In this document: piece after piece, positions 1 through 7,542 of the stretch
How positions within the stretch are numbered: the first letter of the stretch is position 1
How the letters are laid out: the number at the start of each line of letters is the position of its first letter
Source: JAEUKH01 sp964447205
GTDB lineage: Bacteria > Myxococcota_A > Polyangia > Polyangiales > Ga0077539
NCBI GenBank assembly: GCA_964447205.1
Contig: CAYUSB010000031.1
Coordinates: 40,528 to 104,527, forward strand
Reading direction: 5' to 3'
DNA: 64,000 nt
Notes under the pieces: generated by a model
The model's database searches: none
The model's input: only the letters and a program-made list of their open reading frames with translations
What the model was told of the DNA's origin: nothing
Position numbers and translations under genes: made by a program

Positions 1-366
1 CGGCATGGGCCCGACGTCGAGGGAGGGCCCTTCCTCTTGCAGGTGTGGCGACGCAAGCCGCGCGGCACGTGGGCCCGGGTGTACGCAGGCGACGGCCCCG
101 CCCGCACGGAGGAGCTCGACGCCTGGCTCGTGGTCACCGACGACGGGATGCGCCTGCGCATCGCCGACGACGCCGAGGGCACTCACCTGTGGCCCACCGA
201 AGCCGAGGCCGAGCGCGCCGCCAAGGAGTCCGCCCTCGCAGGGCAGGAGGCCGAACGCGCCGCCAAGGAGGCCGCCCTCGCAGGGCAGGAGGCCGAACGC
301 GCCGCCAAGGAGGCCGCCCTCGCGGAGCTCGCGCAGTTGCGGGCGGAGCTGGCCCGACGCGTCTGA
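1..366 (+). CDS. Uma2-family endonuclease, C-terminal fragment (5' end outside window)
   Basis: The reading frame is open from the first base, so this is the 3' end of a gene that starts upstream. The visible ~120 residues match the C-terminus of Uma2/DUF820 proteins: a short beta-rich stretch (LQVWRR, DAWLVVTDDGMRLRI) followed by a charged Ala/Glu/Arg-rich helical tail. Uma2 proteins have a PD-(D/E)XK restriction-like fold and are often present in many copies in high-GC bacteria; their biological role is poorly known. The nuclease core is not in the window, so catalytic residues cannot be checked. The tail contains three copies of a 14-residue repeat (AERAAKEAALAGQE), predicted to form a coiled coil and encoded by a 42-bp DNA repeat. 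The family call rests on the tail only. Confidence 0.6.
   Translation, partial: RHGPDVEGGPFLLQVWRRKPRGTWARVYAGDGPARTEELDAWLVVTDDGMRLRIADDAEGTHLWPTEAEAERAAKESALAGQEAERAAKEAALAGQEAERAAKEAALAELAQLRAELARRV
208..333 (+). repeat. Three tandem 42-bp repeats inside the Uma2 tail
   Basis: Units start at 208, 250 and 292. Units 1 and 2 are nearly identical and unit 3 diverges in its last codons. Each encodes AERAAKEAALAGQE, so the array stays in frame and only lengthens the predicted coiled coil. Slippage could change copy number without breaking the gene. Confidence 0.85.
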
Positions 367-383
367 GCGCCGGAGCACCCCCC

Positions 384-1262
384 CTACTGCGGCGCCAGGA
401 CCCGCACCCCCCCCGCCTCGACCCGCACGTCCATGGTCTTTGCCGGCCCCTCGCAGAGGTCGCCGTCGCGGTGGTAGCGACGCAGCGACCCCTCGACCAC
501 GACGCGCCCCACGTGACGCGTGGGCAGGATGAGGGCGGCCTCCTCCCCGTCGCGCATCCGATCGAGGGCCGCGAGCACCAGCGGGCGCTCGGCCTCCCCG
601 ACGAGCACCAGGTCGAGCCGACCGTCGCTCGGGCAGGCCCCCGGGGCCAGGGGGAGGCTCGGCCCGATGAAGGGGATGTTGAGGACCTCGATCATGAGGT
701 AGGCCCCGGAGAGGTCTTCGCCGTCGGCGACGATCTCGTAGCGCTTGAGGGGGCTCTGGGCCACGTGCTTGCGGAGCAGCTTGAGGTCGCGGGCCAGCTT
801 GTCGTCGGGCTCGATGGGCTCCTCGGGCTCGACCTCCCGGTGCATCAGCCGGGGGAAGGCCCCAAAACCCAGGGCCTCGAAGAAGCAGCGGGTCTCGCCC
901 TCGGCCGTGGCGTGGGCGACGTCGAAGGCCCGCACCGCGTCGCTGCTCCAGCCCGCGATGCGCTCCCCGACCGGGGCGTCGAGGCGCAGGGTGCGGGCGA
1001 TGTTGTTGGCCGTCCCGAAGGGCAGGACCGTCAGCGGAACCCCCGTGCCCGCGAGGATCGACGCGGCCTTGTTGACCGTGCCGTCACCCCCGGCGACCAC
1101 CACGAGATCGCACGGAGAGCGCAGGGCCTCGGTGAGCGCGCGCCGACTCTCGACGCAGGCCACGACGTGATGACCAACGCCCTCGATCCGCCGGACCAGG
1201 TCGGCGGCGTCGTGATCTTGCCCCCCGGCCGACGGGTTGTGCATCAGGACGATGTGCATCAT
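384..1262 (-). CDS. Diacylglycerol/lipid kinase family protein (YegS/DgkB-like)
   Basis: A 292-aa protein of usual family length. It begins with the phosphate-binding start of DAGK catalytic domains (MHNPSAGG, residues 7-14), then carries the nucleotide-binding GGDGT motif (58-62) and the substrate-site segment PFGTANNIAR (81-90). Family members phosphorylate diacylglycerol or other lipid alcohols with ATP at the inner membrane face. No signal peptide or membrane segment is seen. Two Met codons stand in tandem at the start; either could be used. The gene is divergent from surE across 49 bp, so both promoters must lie in that short gap. The exact lipid substrate cannot be told from sequence. 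Confidence 0.85.
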   Translation of the reverse strand: MMHIVLMHNPSAGGQDHDAADLVRRIEGVGHHVVACVESRRALTEALRSPCDLVVVAGGDGTVNKAASILAGTGVPLTVLPFGTANNIARTLRLDAPVGERIAGWSSDAVRAFDVAHATAEGETRCFFEALGFGAFPRLMHREVEPEEPIEPDDKLARDLKLLRKHVAQSPLKRYEIVADGEDLSGAYLMIEVLNIPFIGPSLPLAPGACPSDGRLDLVLVGEAERPLVLAALDRMRDGEEAALILPTRHVGRVVVEGSLRRYHRDGDLCEGPAKTMDVRVEAGGVRVLAPQ

Positions 1263-1311
1263 GAAGTTCTAGTGCTCGCTCCAACCCCCTACAACCCGGA
1301 GGCCTCGCACC

Positions 1312-2043
1312 ATGCGCATCCTCATCTCCAACGACGACGGCATCTACAGTCCCGGGATCGCGGCCCTCGCCGAGGTCGCCGCGGGCTTTGGAGAGGTGCG
1401 GGTCGTAGCCCCTGACGTCGAGCAGTCCTCGATGGGCCACGCCATCACCCACAGCCGACCCCTGACAATTCGCCGCACGACCATCGGGTCCTTCGACGCC
1501 TGGCGGGTCAACGGGACCCCCGCCGACTGCGTCGCCCTCGGGGCCGCCCTCTGGGCCCCGGTCGATGTGGTCCTGTCGGGGATCAACCTCGGCCCCAACC
1601 TCGGCAACTCGATGTGGCACTCGGGCACCCTCGCCGCCGCCAAGCAGGCCGCCCTCCTCGGTCTGCGGGGCATCGCCCTGAGCACCCCCGTGACCCGCGA
1701 CGAGCCCCGCTTTGAGAGCCTCAAGCCCTACATCGCGCGCGTCCTCGAGGCCCTCCTGCCGGCCACCGAGCTCTGCCTCGTCAACGTCAACCTCCCCGTC
1801 GAGCCCCAGGGCCTGGAGTGGACCTCCCAGTCGGTGCGCCACTACGACGGCAGGGTCATCGCGGGGACCGACCCCATGGGCCGCGAACACCACTGGATCA
1901 CCGTAGTCCCCGTGGAGGGCACCGACGAGGGCACCGACCGGCGGGCCATGATGAAGGGCATGGTCTCGATGACCCCCCTGCGCCTCGACCTCACCGACCA
2001 CACGGCCCTGGCCGAAGCCCGGGATCGATACCCCTTGCACTGA
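1312..2043 (+). CDS. surE: 5'/3'-nucleotidase SurE
   Basis: A 243-aa protein of typical length. The N-terminus MRILISNDDGIYSPGI is the SurE signature, with the adjacent Asp pair at residues 8-9 as metal ligands. It is followed by VVAPDVEQSSMGHAIT and the metal/phosphate region VLSGINLGPNLG. SurE removes phosphate from nucleoside 5'- and 3'-monophosphates in the cytoplasm and is linked to stationary-phase survival. The ATG follows the AT-containing spacer shared with the lipid kinase. The stop codon touches the left arm of a fold-back repeat, which may serve as the transcription end between surE and the convergent response regulator. Confidence 0.95.
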   Translation: MRILISNDDGIYSPGIAALAEVAAGFGEVRVVAPDVEQSSMGHAITHSRPLTIRRTTIGSFDAWRVNGTPADCVALGAALWAPVDVVLSGINLGPNLGNSMWHSGTLAAAKQAALLGLRGIALSTPVTRDEPRFESLKPYIARVLEALLPATELCLVNVNLPVEPQGLEWTSQSVRHYDGRVIAGTDPMGREHHWITVVPVEGTDEGTDRRAMMKGMVSMTPLRLDLTDHTALAEARDRYPLH

Positions 2044-2202
2044 GAGTCTGTAGAACAATGTCTCCTGTCGGTGGCGGCGCGATGCCCGTCGCGATGCGGC
2101 GTCGACGCACTTCACCGCACATTCAGTGCGCTTTCAGTGCATCTCCTTGCCTCGCTCGGGCCTCCCGCCACCACCTCGGTCCGACATGGTTCTACAGACT
2201 CT
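2043..2202. repeat. 160-bp fold-back (inverted-repeat) element
   Basis: The outer arms at 2043-2062 and 2183-2202 are reverse complements over 20 bp with one mismatch (agagtctgtagaac-x-atgtc). The similarity continues inward in weaker form (ggtggcgg and gcccg-gcga blocks), so the whole element could fold into a long hairpin. The centre has two copies of ttcagtgc. It fills the space between convergent surE and the REC-GGDEF gene and contains no gene. Confidence 0.7.
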
Positions 2203-2242
2203 GACCCGAAGGGGCCCCTGGGGTCGATCACCCCGCGGGCGG

Positions 2243-3139
2243 TCAGACCGCGCGCATCACCCGGTTGCGGCCCGACTGTTTGGCCTTGTAGAGGGCGTCG
2301 TCGGCCCCCTTGAGGAGGGCGTCGCTGGTGACCCCCGCGGACGGACCCAGGGACGCGGCGTCGATCACCCCGAGGCTCGCGGTGACCACCACGGGTTTGC
2401 CCTTGGGGCGGAGGTCCATCGACTCGATGGCCTGACGCAGCCGCTCGGCGACGATCATGGCCCCGTCGCCCGAGGTCTCGGTCAGGATCATCGTCAGCTC
2501 CTCGCCGCCGTAGCGGCAGGCCGCGTCGGTGGCCCGGCAGTGACCCGACAGGAGGTCGCCGATGCGCTGCAAGACCATGTCGCCGAAGGGGTGGCCGAAG
2601 TTGTCGTTGAGGCCCTTGAAGTGGTCGACGTCGAGCATCACCAACGACAGGCCCCGGCCGTACCGCCGCACCGCGTGGACCTCGTCGGCGAGGCGCTGGT
2701 TGAAGTACCCGCGGTTCCACAGGCCGGTGAGGCCGTCGAGTTGGGCCCGGGCGGCGAGCATGTCGTGAAACCGTTTGGTCCGCAGGGCGGCCCGCACCCG
2801 GGCCCGGAGCTCGGCCGGGTCGAAGGGTTTGGTGACGTAGTCCACGGCCCCGAGGTCAAACCCCCGGACCTTGACATCGACCGACCCGGCCCCCGTGAGG
2901 AAGATCACCGGGACCATCGAAGTCGACGGGTCGGCCTTGAGCCGGGTGCACACCTCCAGCCCGCCCATCTCCGGCATCTCCACGTCGAGGAGGATCAGGT
3001 CGGGCTGGAGGTCGAAGGCCTTGGCGAGCCCCTCGGCGGGCGTCATGGCGTGCTCGACCCGCAGCCCCTCGGGGCGCAGACGCACGTCGAGGAGGGTGTG
3101 AATCTCGGGCGAGTCGTCGATTACAAGAATGGTCTGCAT
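2243..3139 (-). CDS. Response regulator with GGDEF domain (PleD-like diguanylate cyclase)
   Basis: 298 aa. Residues 1-120 form a REC domain with the acidic pair DD (8-9), phospho-acceptor D52 in LILLDVEMPEMGG, and Lys in VTKPFDP. Residues 130-298 form a GGDEF domain with an intact active site, CRYGGEEL (GGEEL at 211-215). The allosteric inhibitory I-site RATD lies at 202-205, the usual five residues upstream. The protein should therefore make c-di-GMP from GTP when phosphorylated, with product feedback. It lies 41 bp downstream of the hybrid histidine kinase on the same strand, so that kinase is its likely phosphodonor. No EAL or DNA-binding domain is present. Confidence 0.93.
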   Translation of the reverse strand: MQTILVIDDSPEIHTLLDVRLRPEGLRVEHAMTPAEGLAKAFDLQPDLILLDVEMPEMGGLEVCTRLKADPSTSMVPVIFLTGAGSVDVKVRGFDLGAVDYVTKPFDPAELRARVRAALRTKRFHDMLAARAQLDGLTGLWNRGYFNQRLADEVHAVRRYGRGLSLVMLDVDHFKGLNDNFGHPFGDMVLQRIGDLLSGHCRATDAACRYGGEELTMILTETSGDGAMIVAERLRQAIESMDLRPKGKPVVVTASLGVIDAASLGPSAGVTSDALLKGADDALYKAKQSGRNRVMRAV

Positions 3140-3180
3140 CGGGGCTCCTCGGTGCCTCGTCGGCGCGATCGGTCAACGTG

Positions 3181-5526
3181 TCATTCGGCCGCGGCCACAG
3201 CCTCGCACGGTCGGGCCCGGGCCCCGAGGGCCATCAGCCGCTCGGCCAGGACCCGGGTGTCGTCCCGGTCGGCCCCGCGCCCGATGGCCAGCTCGAGCTC
3301 CCCGGCCGCCTCTGTGATCGACCCGAACCCGTAGCCCCCCGCGGCCCCCTTGAGCTGATGGGCAAGCCGCTTGACATCGTCCAGGGCCCCCCGGGTCAGG
3401 GCGTCTCGCAGGGCGGCCATCCGGTCGGGCAGGCCCGCCACGAAGGCGTCGATGATCTCCACCATCTCCACGTCGCCTGCAAACTCCGAGTACAGGGCCT
3501 CGTCCGTCCCGGCCGGCGGGGCGATCGACGGGGGCGGAGGGGGGGCGGGCTCGGGTGCCGGGGGCATCGAGCTCAGCCCCGACCGCGGGCCGGCGTCCTC
3601 CGAGCGCCGCAGCACGAGGGGCCCCTCGAGGCGCTGCTTCTCGGCCCAACGCCGGATGGTCTCGATGAGGCGGGTGCGGTGGATGGGTTTGGTGAGGTAG
3701 TCGTCGCAGCCTGCCGTCATACACCGCTCGCGGTCGCCCGCCATGGCGTGGGCGGTGAGGGCGATGATGGGCCCCTGGTAGCCCTTCTGCCGCAGCCGGG
3801 CCGTGGCCCCGTAGCCGTCGAGCTCGGGCATCTGCATGTCCATCAGGATCACGTCGAAGGGGGCCCCAGAGACCCCCGCGGCCAGGGCCCGCTCGACGGC
3901 GATGCGGCCGTTCTCCGCGATCACCACCGAGGCCCCGGCCTTCTTCAGCACGGTCGAGATCAGGAGCTGGTTGTCGACCCCGTCCTCGGCCAGGAGCACC
4001 GCGCAGCGCAGGGGAGCGGCGCGCACCTCGGCCTTGAGGTCCTCCCCCTTGGGCCCCTCGCCCACCTCCGGGATCTCCGCCTCGGTGAGGCCCACAAACA
4101 TCCGGACACCCTCCAGGGGCCCGGTGCTCACGCTCATCGTAAACGAGCTCCCCCGGCCCGGCAGGCTCTCCACCGTGATGTCGCCCCCCATCATCCGGGT
4201 GAACCGCTGGCAGATCACGAGGCCCAGCCCCGTGCCCCCGTACTTCCGCGTGGTGCTGTTGTCGGCCTGCTGAAACGGCTGGAAGAGCTGCGCTTTCTGC
4301 GCCGGGGTGAGCCCCACCCCCGTGTCGGCCACCTCCAGGGAGAGGGTCCCGGCGGGGTCGCAGCGGGCGATGATCCGCACGCTCCCACGGTGGGTGAATT
4401 TGATCGCGTTGCCCACGAGGTTGAGCAGGGTCTGCCGCAGGCGGGTCGGGTCGCTGACGATGGTCTCGGGGATGGGGGTCTGAAACTCGACCTCGAAGTC
4501 AAGGCCCTTGTCCTTGGCCCGCACCCGCATGAGGGAGCACACGTCCACGATGATCTGGCTCGGCGAGCAGGAGACGCTCTCGACGGTCATCTTGCCGGCC
4601 TCGATCTTGGACAGGTCGAGGATGTCGTTGATGAGGGACAGCAGGTGCTCGCCGTTGCGGCGGATGGTCTGGACGTGGGTGAGCCGCTCACTGGAGCTGA
4701 TGCTGGGGTCGAGGAGGAGGTCGGCGTACCCGATCACGGCCGTCATGGGCGTACGGATCTCGTGCGACATGTTGGCGAGGAACTCACTCTTGGACCGGCT
4801 GGCCTCGGTGGCCGCGGCGAGCAGGGCCGTCTCCTGGGCCACGGCCTCGACGGAGGCGGCGTGGCGGGCCGTCACGTCCTCGGCGGTGGCCTGTCGGGCG
4901 GCGATCTCCCACATCTCGCGCTGCCCGCGGATGCACGAGGCCGCGAGGAAGACGACCTCGAAGACCACCCAGCCGGCGTGTTCGAGCGAGCGGGTGAAGG
5001 TGGGGACGACCACCCCGTAGACGGTCATCGGGTCGACCAGGCCGCGGATGATGTGGTCGAGGGCCGTGAGGACCGAGGCGGTGACGAGCACCCGCCAGTC
5101 GCGGTAGAAGGCCAGAAAAGCCAGGGCCCCGAAGATGTGAAAGTGGGTCTCGATGCGCCCGCCCGACAGGTGGATGAACAGCCCCGAGAAGCCCATCTGG
5201 GCCGCGGCGATCATGTGTCGGGTGATGATATGGGTCGGGCGCAGCCACACCATCACGATGGGGGGCACCGCCATCAGGCCCCCGAGCACGAGGGCCGCCC
5301 AGACGTGCAGGTGCACCGCCCGCTCGGTGCCCTCCCAGGCGTAGGGCGAGACCACCAGGGAGGCCACCAGGGCCGCCATCCACTGGGCCCCGAGGAGCAG
5401 GGCGAAGAGCCGGTCGATGCGACCCGTGACCTGATCGCCGTGGGCCCGGTAGAGCGCCCGGGCCCGCGCTTGCAGGGCGGGGCTCAGGTCGGTGTTGAGA
5501 CCCTGGAGAGTGTTGTTGCTCAGCAT
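3181..5526 (-). CDS. Hybrid sensor histidine kinase with REC and HPt domains
   Basis: 781 aa. The N-terminal ~200 residues contain about six membrane helices. Between them lies the conserved segment GGRIETHFHIFGALAFLAFY, a His/Glu-bearing motif of an integral-membrane sensor family. A coiled-coil linker leads to HisKA (KSEFLANMSHEIRTP, H255), HATPase_c (NLVGNAIKF, DTGVGL, GGTGLGL), a REC domain with D563 in ILMDMQMPELDG and K in YLTKPI, and a C-terminal HPt domain (LAHQLKGAAGG, H723). It thus carries a complete His-Asp-His phosphorelay. It starts 13 bp after the RedB-like gene and is followed by a REC-GGDEF protein, so redox or metal sensing at the membrane may feed c-di-GMP output. That last link is inference. 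Confidence 0.93.
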   Translation of the reverse strand: MLSNNTLQGLNTDLSPALQARARALYRAHGDQVTGRIDRLFALLLGAQWMAALVASLVVSPYAWEGTERAVHLHVWAALVLGGLMAVPPIVMVWLRPTHIITRHMIAAAQMGFSGLFIHLSGGRIETHFHIFGALAFLAFYRDWRVLVTASVLTALDHIIRGLVDPMTVYGVVVPTFTRSLEHAGWVVFEVVFLAASCIRGQREMWEIAARQATAEDVTARHAASVEAVAQETALLAAATEASRSKSEFLANMSHEIRTPMTAVIGYADLLLDPSISSSERLTHVQTIRRNGEHLLSLINDILDLSKIEAGKMTVESVSCSPSQIIVDVCSLMRVRAKDKGLDFEVEFQTPIPETIVSDPTRLRQTLLNLVGNAIKFTHRGSVRIIARCDPAGTLSLEVADTGVGLTPAQKAQLFQPFQQADNSTTRKYGGTGLGLVICQRFTRMMGGDITVESLPGRGSSFTMSVSTGPLEGVRMFVGLTEAEIPEVGEGPKGEDLKAEVRAAPLRCAVLLAEDGVDNQLLISTVLKKAGASVVIAENGRIAVERALAAGVSGAPFDVILMDMQMPELDGYGATARLRQKGYQGPIIALTAHAMAGDRERCMTAGCDDYLTKPIHRTRLIETIRRWAEKQRLEGPLVLRRSEDAGPRSGLSSMPPAPEPAPPPPPSIAPPAGTDEALYSEFAGDVEMVEIIDAFVAGLPDRMAALRDALTRGALDDVKRLAHQLKGAAGGYGFGSITEAAGELELAIGRGADRDDTRVLAERLMALGARARPCEAVAAAE

Positions 5527-5539
5527 CGCGTCACGTCGT

Positions 5540-6112
5540 TTATCGTCCTTCGAGGCCGCATCCGAAGACCCGCGCCCAACCGGGCGGACCCGACCGCTCC
5601 CGCAGGGCCGCCTCCAGGGCCGCAGCCCCCGCGCTGTCGCCCTCGTGCCCGCGCCCCGGGGTCACCCCCCCACGAAACCGAAGGGCCCCTCTCCCGTCGA
5701 AGAAAAGCACCAGGCCCGAGGTCATCGCCCCGAAGCGCCGGGCCTCGGCCCCGCCCGGGTCGCGCACCCGCCGGGCCCCCGGGATCCGCCCCGCCATCGC
5801 CCAGGTCGCCGACGTAGCCAGGTCGCCCCCCGGATCGTCCCGAAACACCACCCGCACCGCCGCCCGAGGCGACCGCGAGACCACACGCTCCAGCGACCGC
5901 ATCGTGGCCCGGGTGCAGGGACACCGCGGATGCACAAAACACAGGAGGGTCCCCCTCTCCCCACCGCGGGCGATCGTGCTCCCTGTCGGCCAACGCGCGA
6001 GACCGGAAACATCGGTGCCAGCGATCGCGGCATGCCGAGTCAGAACTGCCGTTCCCGCCGTGATCGCCACAAGCCAAAGCCCCAACAATACCCCCATGCT
6101 TCGTCGTCCCAC
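5540..6112 (-). CDS. RedB-like membrane-anchored thioredoxin-fold protein
   Basis: 190 aa. An N-terminal membrane helix (GVLLGLWLVAITAGTAVL) is followed by a thioredoxin-like domain with the motif CFVHPRCPCTRATM, where a CPC triad stands in place of CxxC. Later it has FGAMTSGLVLFF, FRGGVTPGRGHEGD and a late FGCGL. These fit a family named RedB in planctomycetes and myxobacteria. The predicted soluble part faces the periplasm. I chose the GTG at 6112 because GGAGGG lies seven bases upstream; the ATG at 6097 is an alternative. Family members are often next to membrane-bound histidine kinases, as here (13-bp gap). The reaction is not known. Confidence 0.7.
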   Translation of the reverse strand: MGRRSMGVLLGLWLVAITAGTAVLTRHAAIAGTDVSGLARWPTGSTIARGGERGTLLCFVHPRCPCTRATMRSLERVVSRSPRAAVRVVFRDDPGGDLATSATWAMAGRIPGARRVRDPGGAEARRFGAMTSGLVLFFDGRGALRFRGGVTPGRGHEGDSAGAAALEAALRERSGPPGWARVFGCGLEGR

Positions 6113-6285
6113 CGGTCATCCCTCCACTTGATGAGCCCACGGGCAACTCAACGAAGATTTTCGACAGGAATCTGATTGACATTGTTGGAAAACACGGGGT
6201 CACACCCTACCTGCGCCTCCACCCTGGCGTCAAACAACCCGCGCAAACTGCGCGCGGCCACACCCGTGGGGGCACATCCCGGCCT

Positions 6286-6337
6286 GGGAGTGCTAGGCAC
6301 TGGCCCCCGCCATGTCTGCCGCCCCGTCTGCACCCGT
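6286..6337 (+). repeat. 52-bp direct repeat, left copy (duplicate of hrpA 5' end)
   Basis: Identical over 52 bp to 13206-13257. It contains the 13-bp palindrome agtgc-tag-gcact, then the sequence that in the right copy is the hrpA leader and its first nine codons (MSAAPSAPV). In this left copy the frame diverges from hrpA straight after the repeat and is not a convincing gene. Confidence 0.9.
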
Positions 6338-6461
6338 CGGAGGTAGCGAGACCTCGCCCTCGGTGCCGCGCATCCCTCCCCCTCCATCCTCCGGACTTCG
6401 TGCGCTCAGGGTTGCCGAGATACGAGTTGAGGGGCCCGCACCCAAGCGGCCCTTGTCCCGC

Positions 6462-6606
6462 CGGGTGATCGACCACCCGCAGTTCCAATCGGCCGTCGTG
6501 TCCACAGGTGGTCAACCACCCAGAGGCACGAATAGGTTACGTATTGCTAGGTGGTCGACCACCTAGCATCTCATAGGTTTGTTTCAACCCTCGGTGGTCG
6601 AGGACC
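6462..6606. promoter_or_regulatory. Array of four GGTGGTC|GACCACC palindromes with exact 43-bp period
   Basis: The sites have dyad centres at 6470.5 (GGGTGATC|GACCACCC), 6513.5 (GGTGGTC|AACCACC), 6556.5 (a perfect 24-bp palindrome from 6545 to 6568, core GGTGGTCGACCACC) and 6599.5 (GGTGGTC|GAGGACC, right half degenerate). The spacing is 43 bp three times, about four helical turns, so all sites face the same side of the helix. This looks like cooperative binding of a dimeric protein. The array lies between the 3' end of the 270-aa gene and the left 52-bp repeat, 350-490 bp upstream of the redB operon. The binding protein is unknown. Confidence 0.75.
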
Positions 6607-6616
6607 TCTCGGGACG

Positions 6617-7429
6617 TCAAGGCATGGGCTTGGGGTCGGGATCGGCCACCGTGCGCGTGGGAGCCCGACGCGGGGCCACGAGCTTCGGCAGGATGGCCTG
6701 GGCTGCGAGGTCGTTGCGCAACAGGTACAGGAGGGCCGCCCGGACCTCCCCGAACACCCGAACGGTCAGCCCCCAGACCTTCCGGGCAGTGTCGTCGCCC
6801 GCGGCGGTGACCGGCCCCAGACCGAGGGCGACGCGGAGTTCGTCGGCAAGACGGCTGGCGGTGTCGGCATCACCGAAGCGGAAATCCTGCGGCAGGCGCG
6901 CGGCCAGGAGGGGCTGGTAGTCGCGGTACAGCTCGGCCAGTTGGAGCAGATCGCGCGCGCCGTCAAGGTAGCCCGACCCCTGCCGGATCGAGACGATCGT
7001 GGCATCGGCCCCATCGACCGTACGCAGGCCAAACTCCACCACCTCGAGCATCTCGCGACGGGACTTCAGCGCCGAATCCCACAGCGCCGCCGGAACCCGG
7101 GCTTTGCTAACCGGCCCCGACGCCTTCGCAGACAAAAGGTCGAGGTGCCACAGGGCCCAGGAGGTCTGCGTCAGATCATCGAGCAGTGTCGGAGAGAACT
7201 CCTCCGGAGGCAGCCGCCTGAGGCGCTCAGCCAGGGCGGGCTGTTGCGTCACCTCGTACAGGCGTGCACACGCCACGGCGGCGTCAGCGAAGCGGATCAG
7301 TCGTGGCCGCCCGCGGGTCTGCTCGATCTTAGGCCGGAGCTCTTCCAAGGCCTGCGCGGCACGGTCGGGCGTGTAACCCTTCGGCGCATCCTCCTGATCG
7401 GCTGGAACGGACTCGTCGTAGACTTCCAT
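6617..7429 (-). CDS. Hypothetical protein, mostly helical, 270 aa
   Basis: I do not recognise this family. The protein has no signal peptide or membrane helix. It is rich in Ala, Leu and Arg and looks mostly alpha-helical (EELRPKIEQTRGRPRLIRFA, LLQLAELYRDYQPLLAARLP). The first 20 residues are acidic and the last 20 are basic and Pro-rich (LVAPRRAPTRTVADPDP). The start ATG at 7429 is preceded by gggagcc. The gene ends 11 bp from the last site of the 43-bp array, so the array sits just downstream of it. It is the first gene inside the left end of the repeat-bounded segment. It could be a DNA- or nucleoid-associated protein, but nothing in the sequence proves that. Confidence 0.6.
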   Translation of the reverse strand: MEVYDESVPADQEDAPKGYTPDRAAQALEELRPKIEQTRGRPRLIRFADAAVACARLYEVTQQPALAERLRRLPPEEFSPTLLDDLTQTSWALWHLDLLSAKASGPVSKARVPAALWDSALKSRREMLEVVEFGLRTVDGADATIVSIRQGSGYLDGARDLLQLAELYRDYQPLLAARLPQDFRFGDADTASRLADELRVALGLGPVTAAGDDTARKVWGLTVRVFGEVRAALLYLLRNDLAAQAILPKLVAPRRAPTRTVADPDPKPMP

Positions 7430-7542
7430 ACGGTGTGGCTCCCTTGTGATCCCGAGAGGGCCCTACGCCCCCGGGGCACTCCAGATTTCTAGATCGGTCA
7501 GAGCCGTCGTGTCAACGACGGAAACGCCCAGGGCCGACCGGG

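Noticed and set aside
6312..6566. 84-aa frame that begins like hrpA (MSAAPSAPV)
   Set aside because: The likeness ends with the 52-bp repeat and the rest runs through the palindromic array; no supporting features.
6462..6606. CRISPR array
   Set aside because: Only four units, each an imperfect palindrome of 14-24 bp with strong drift, and no cas gene nearby.
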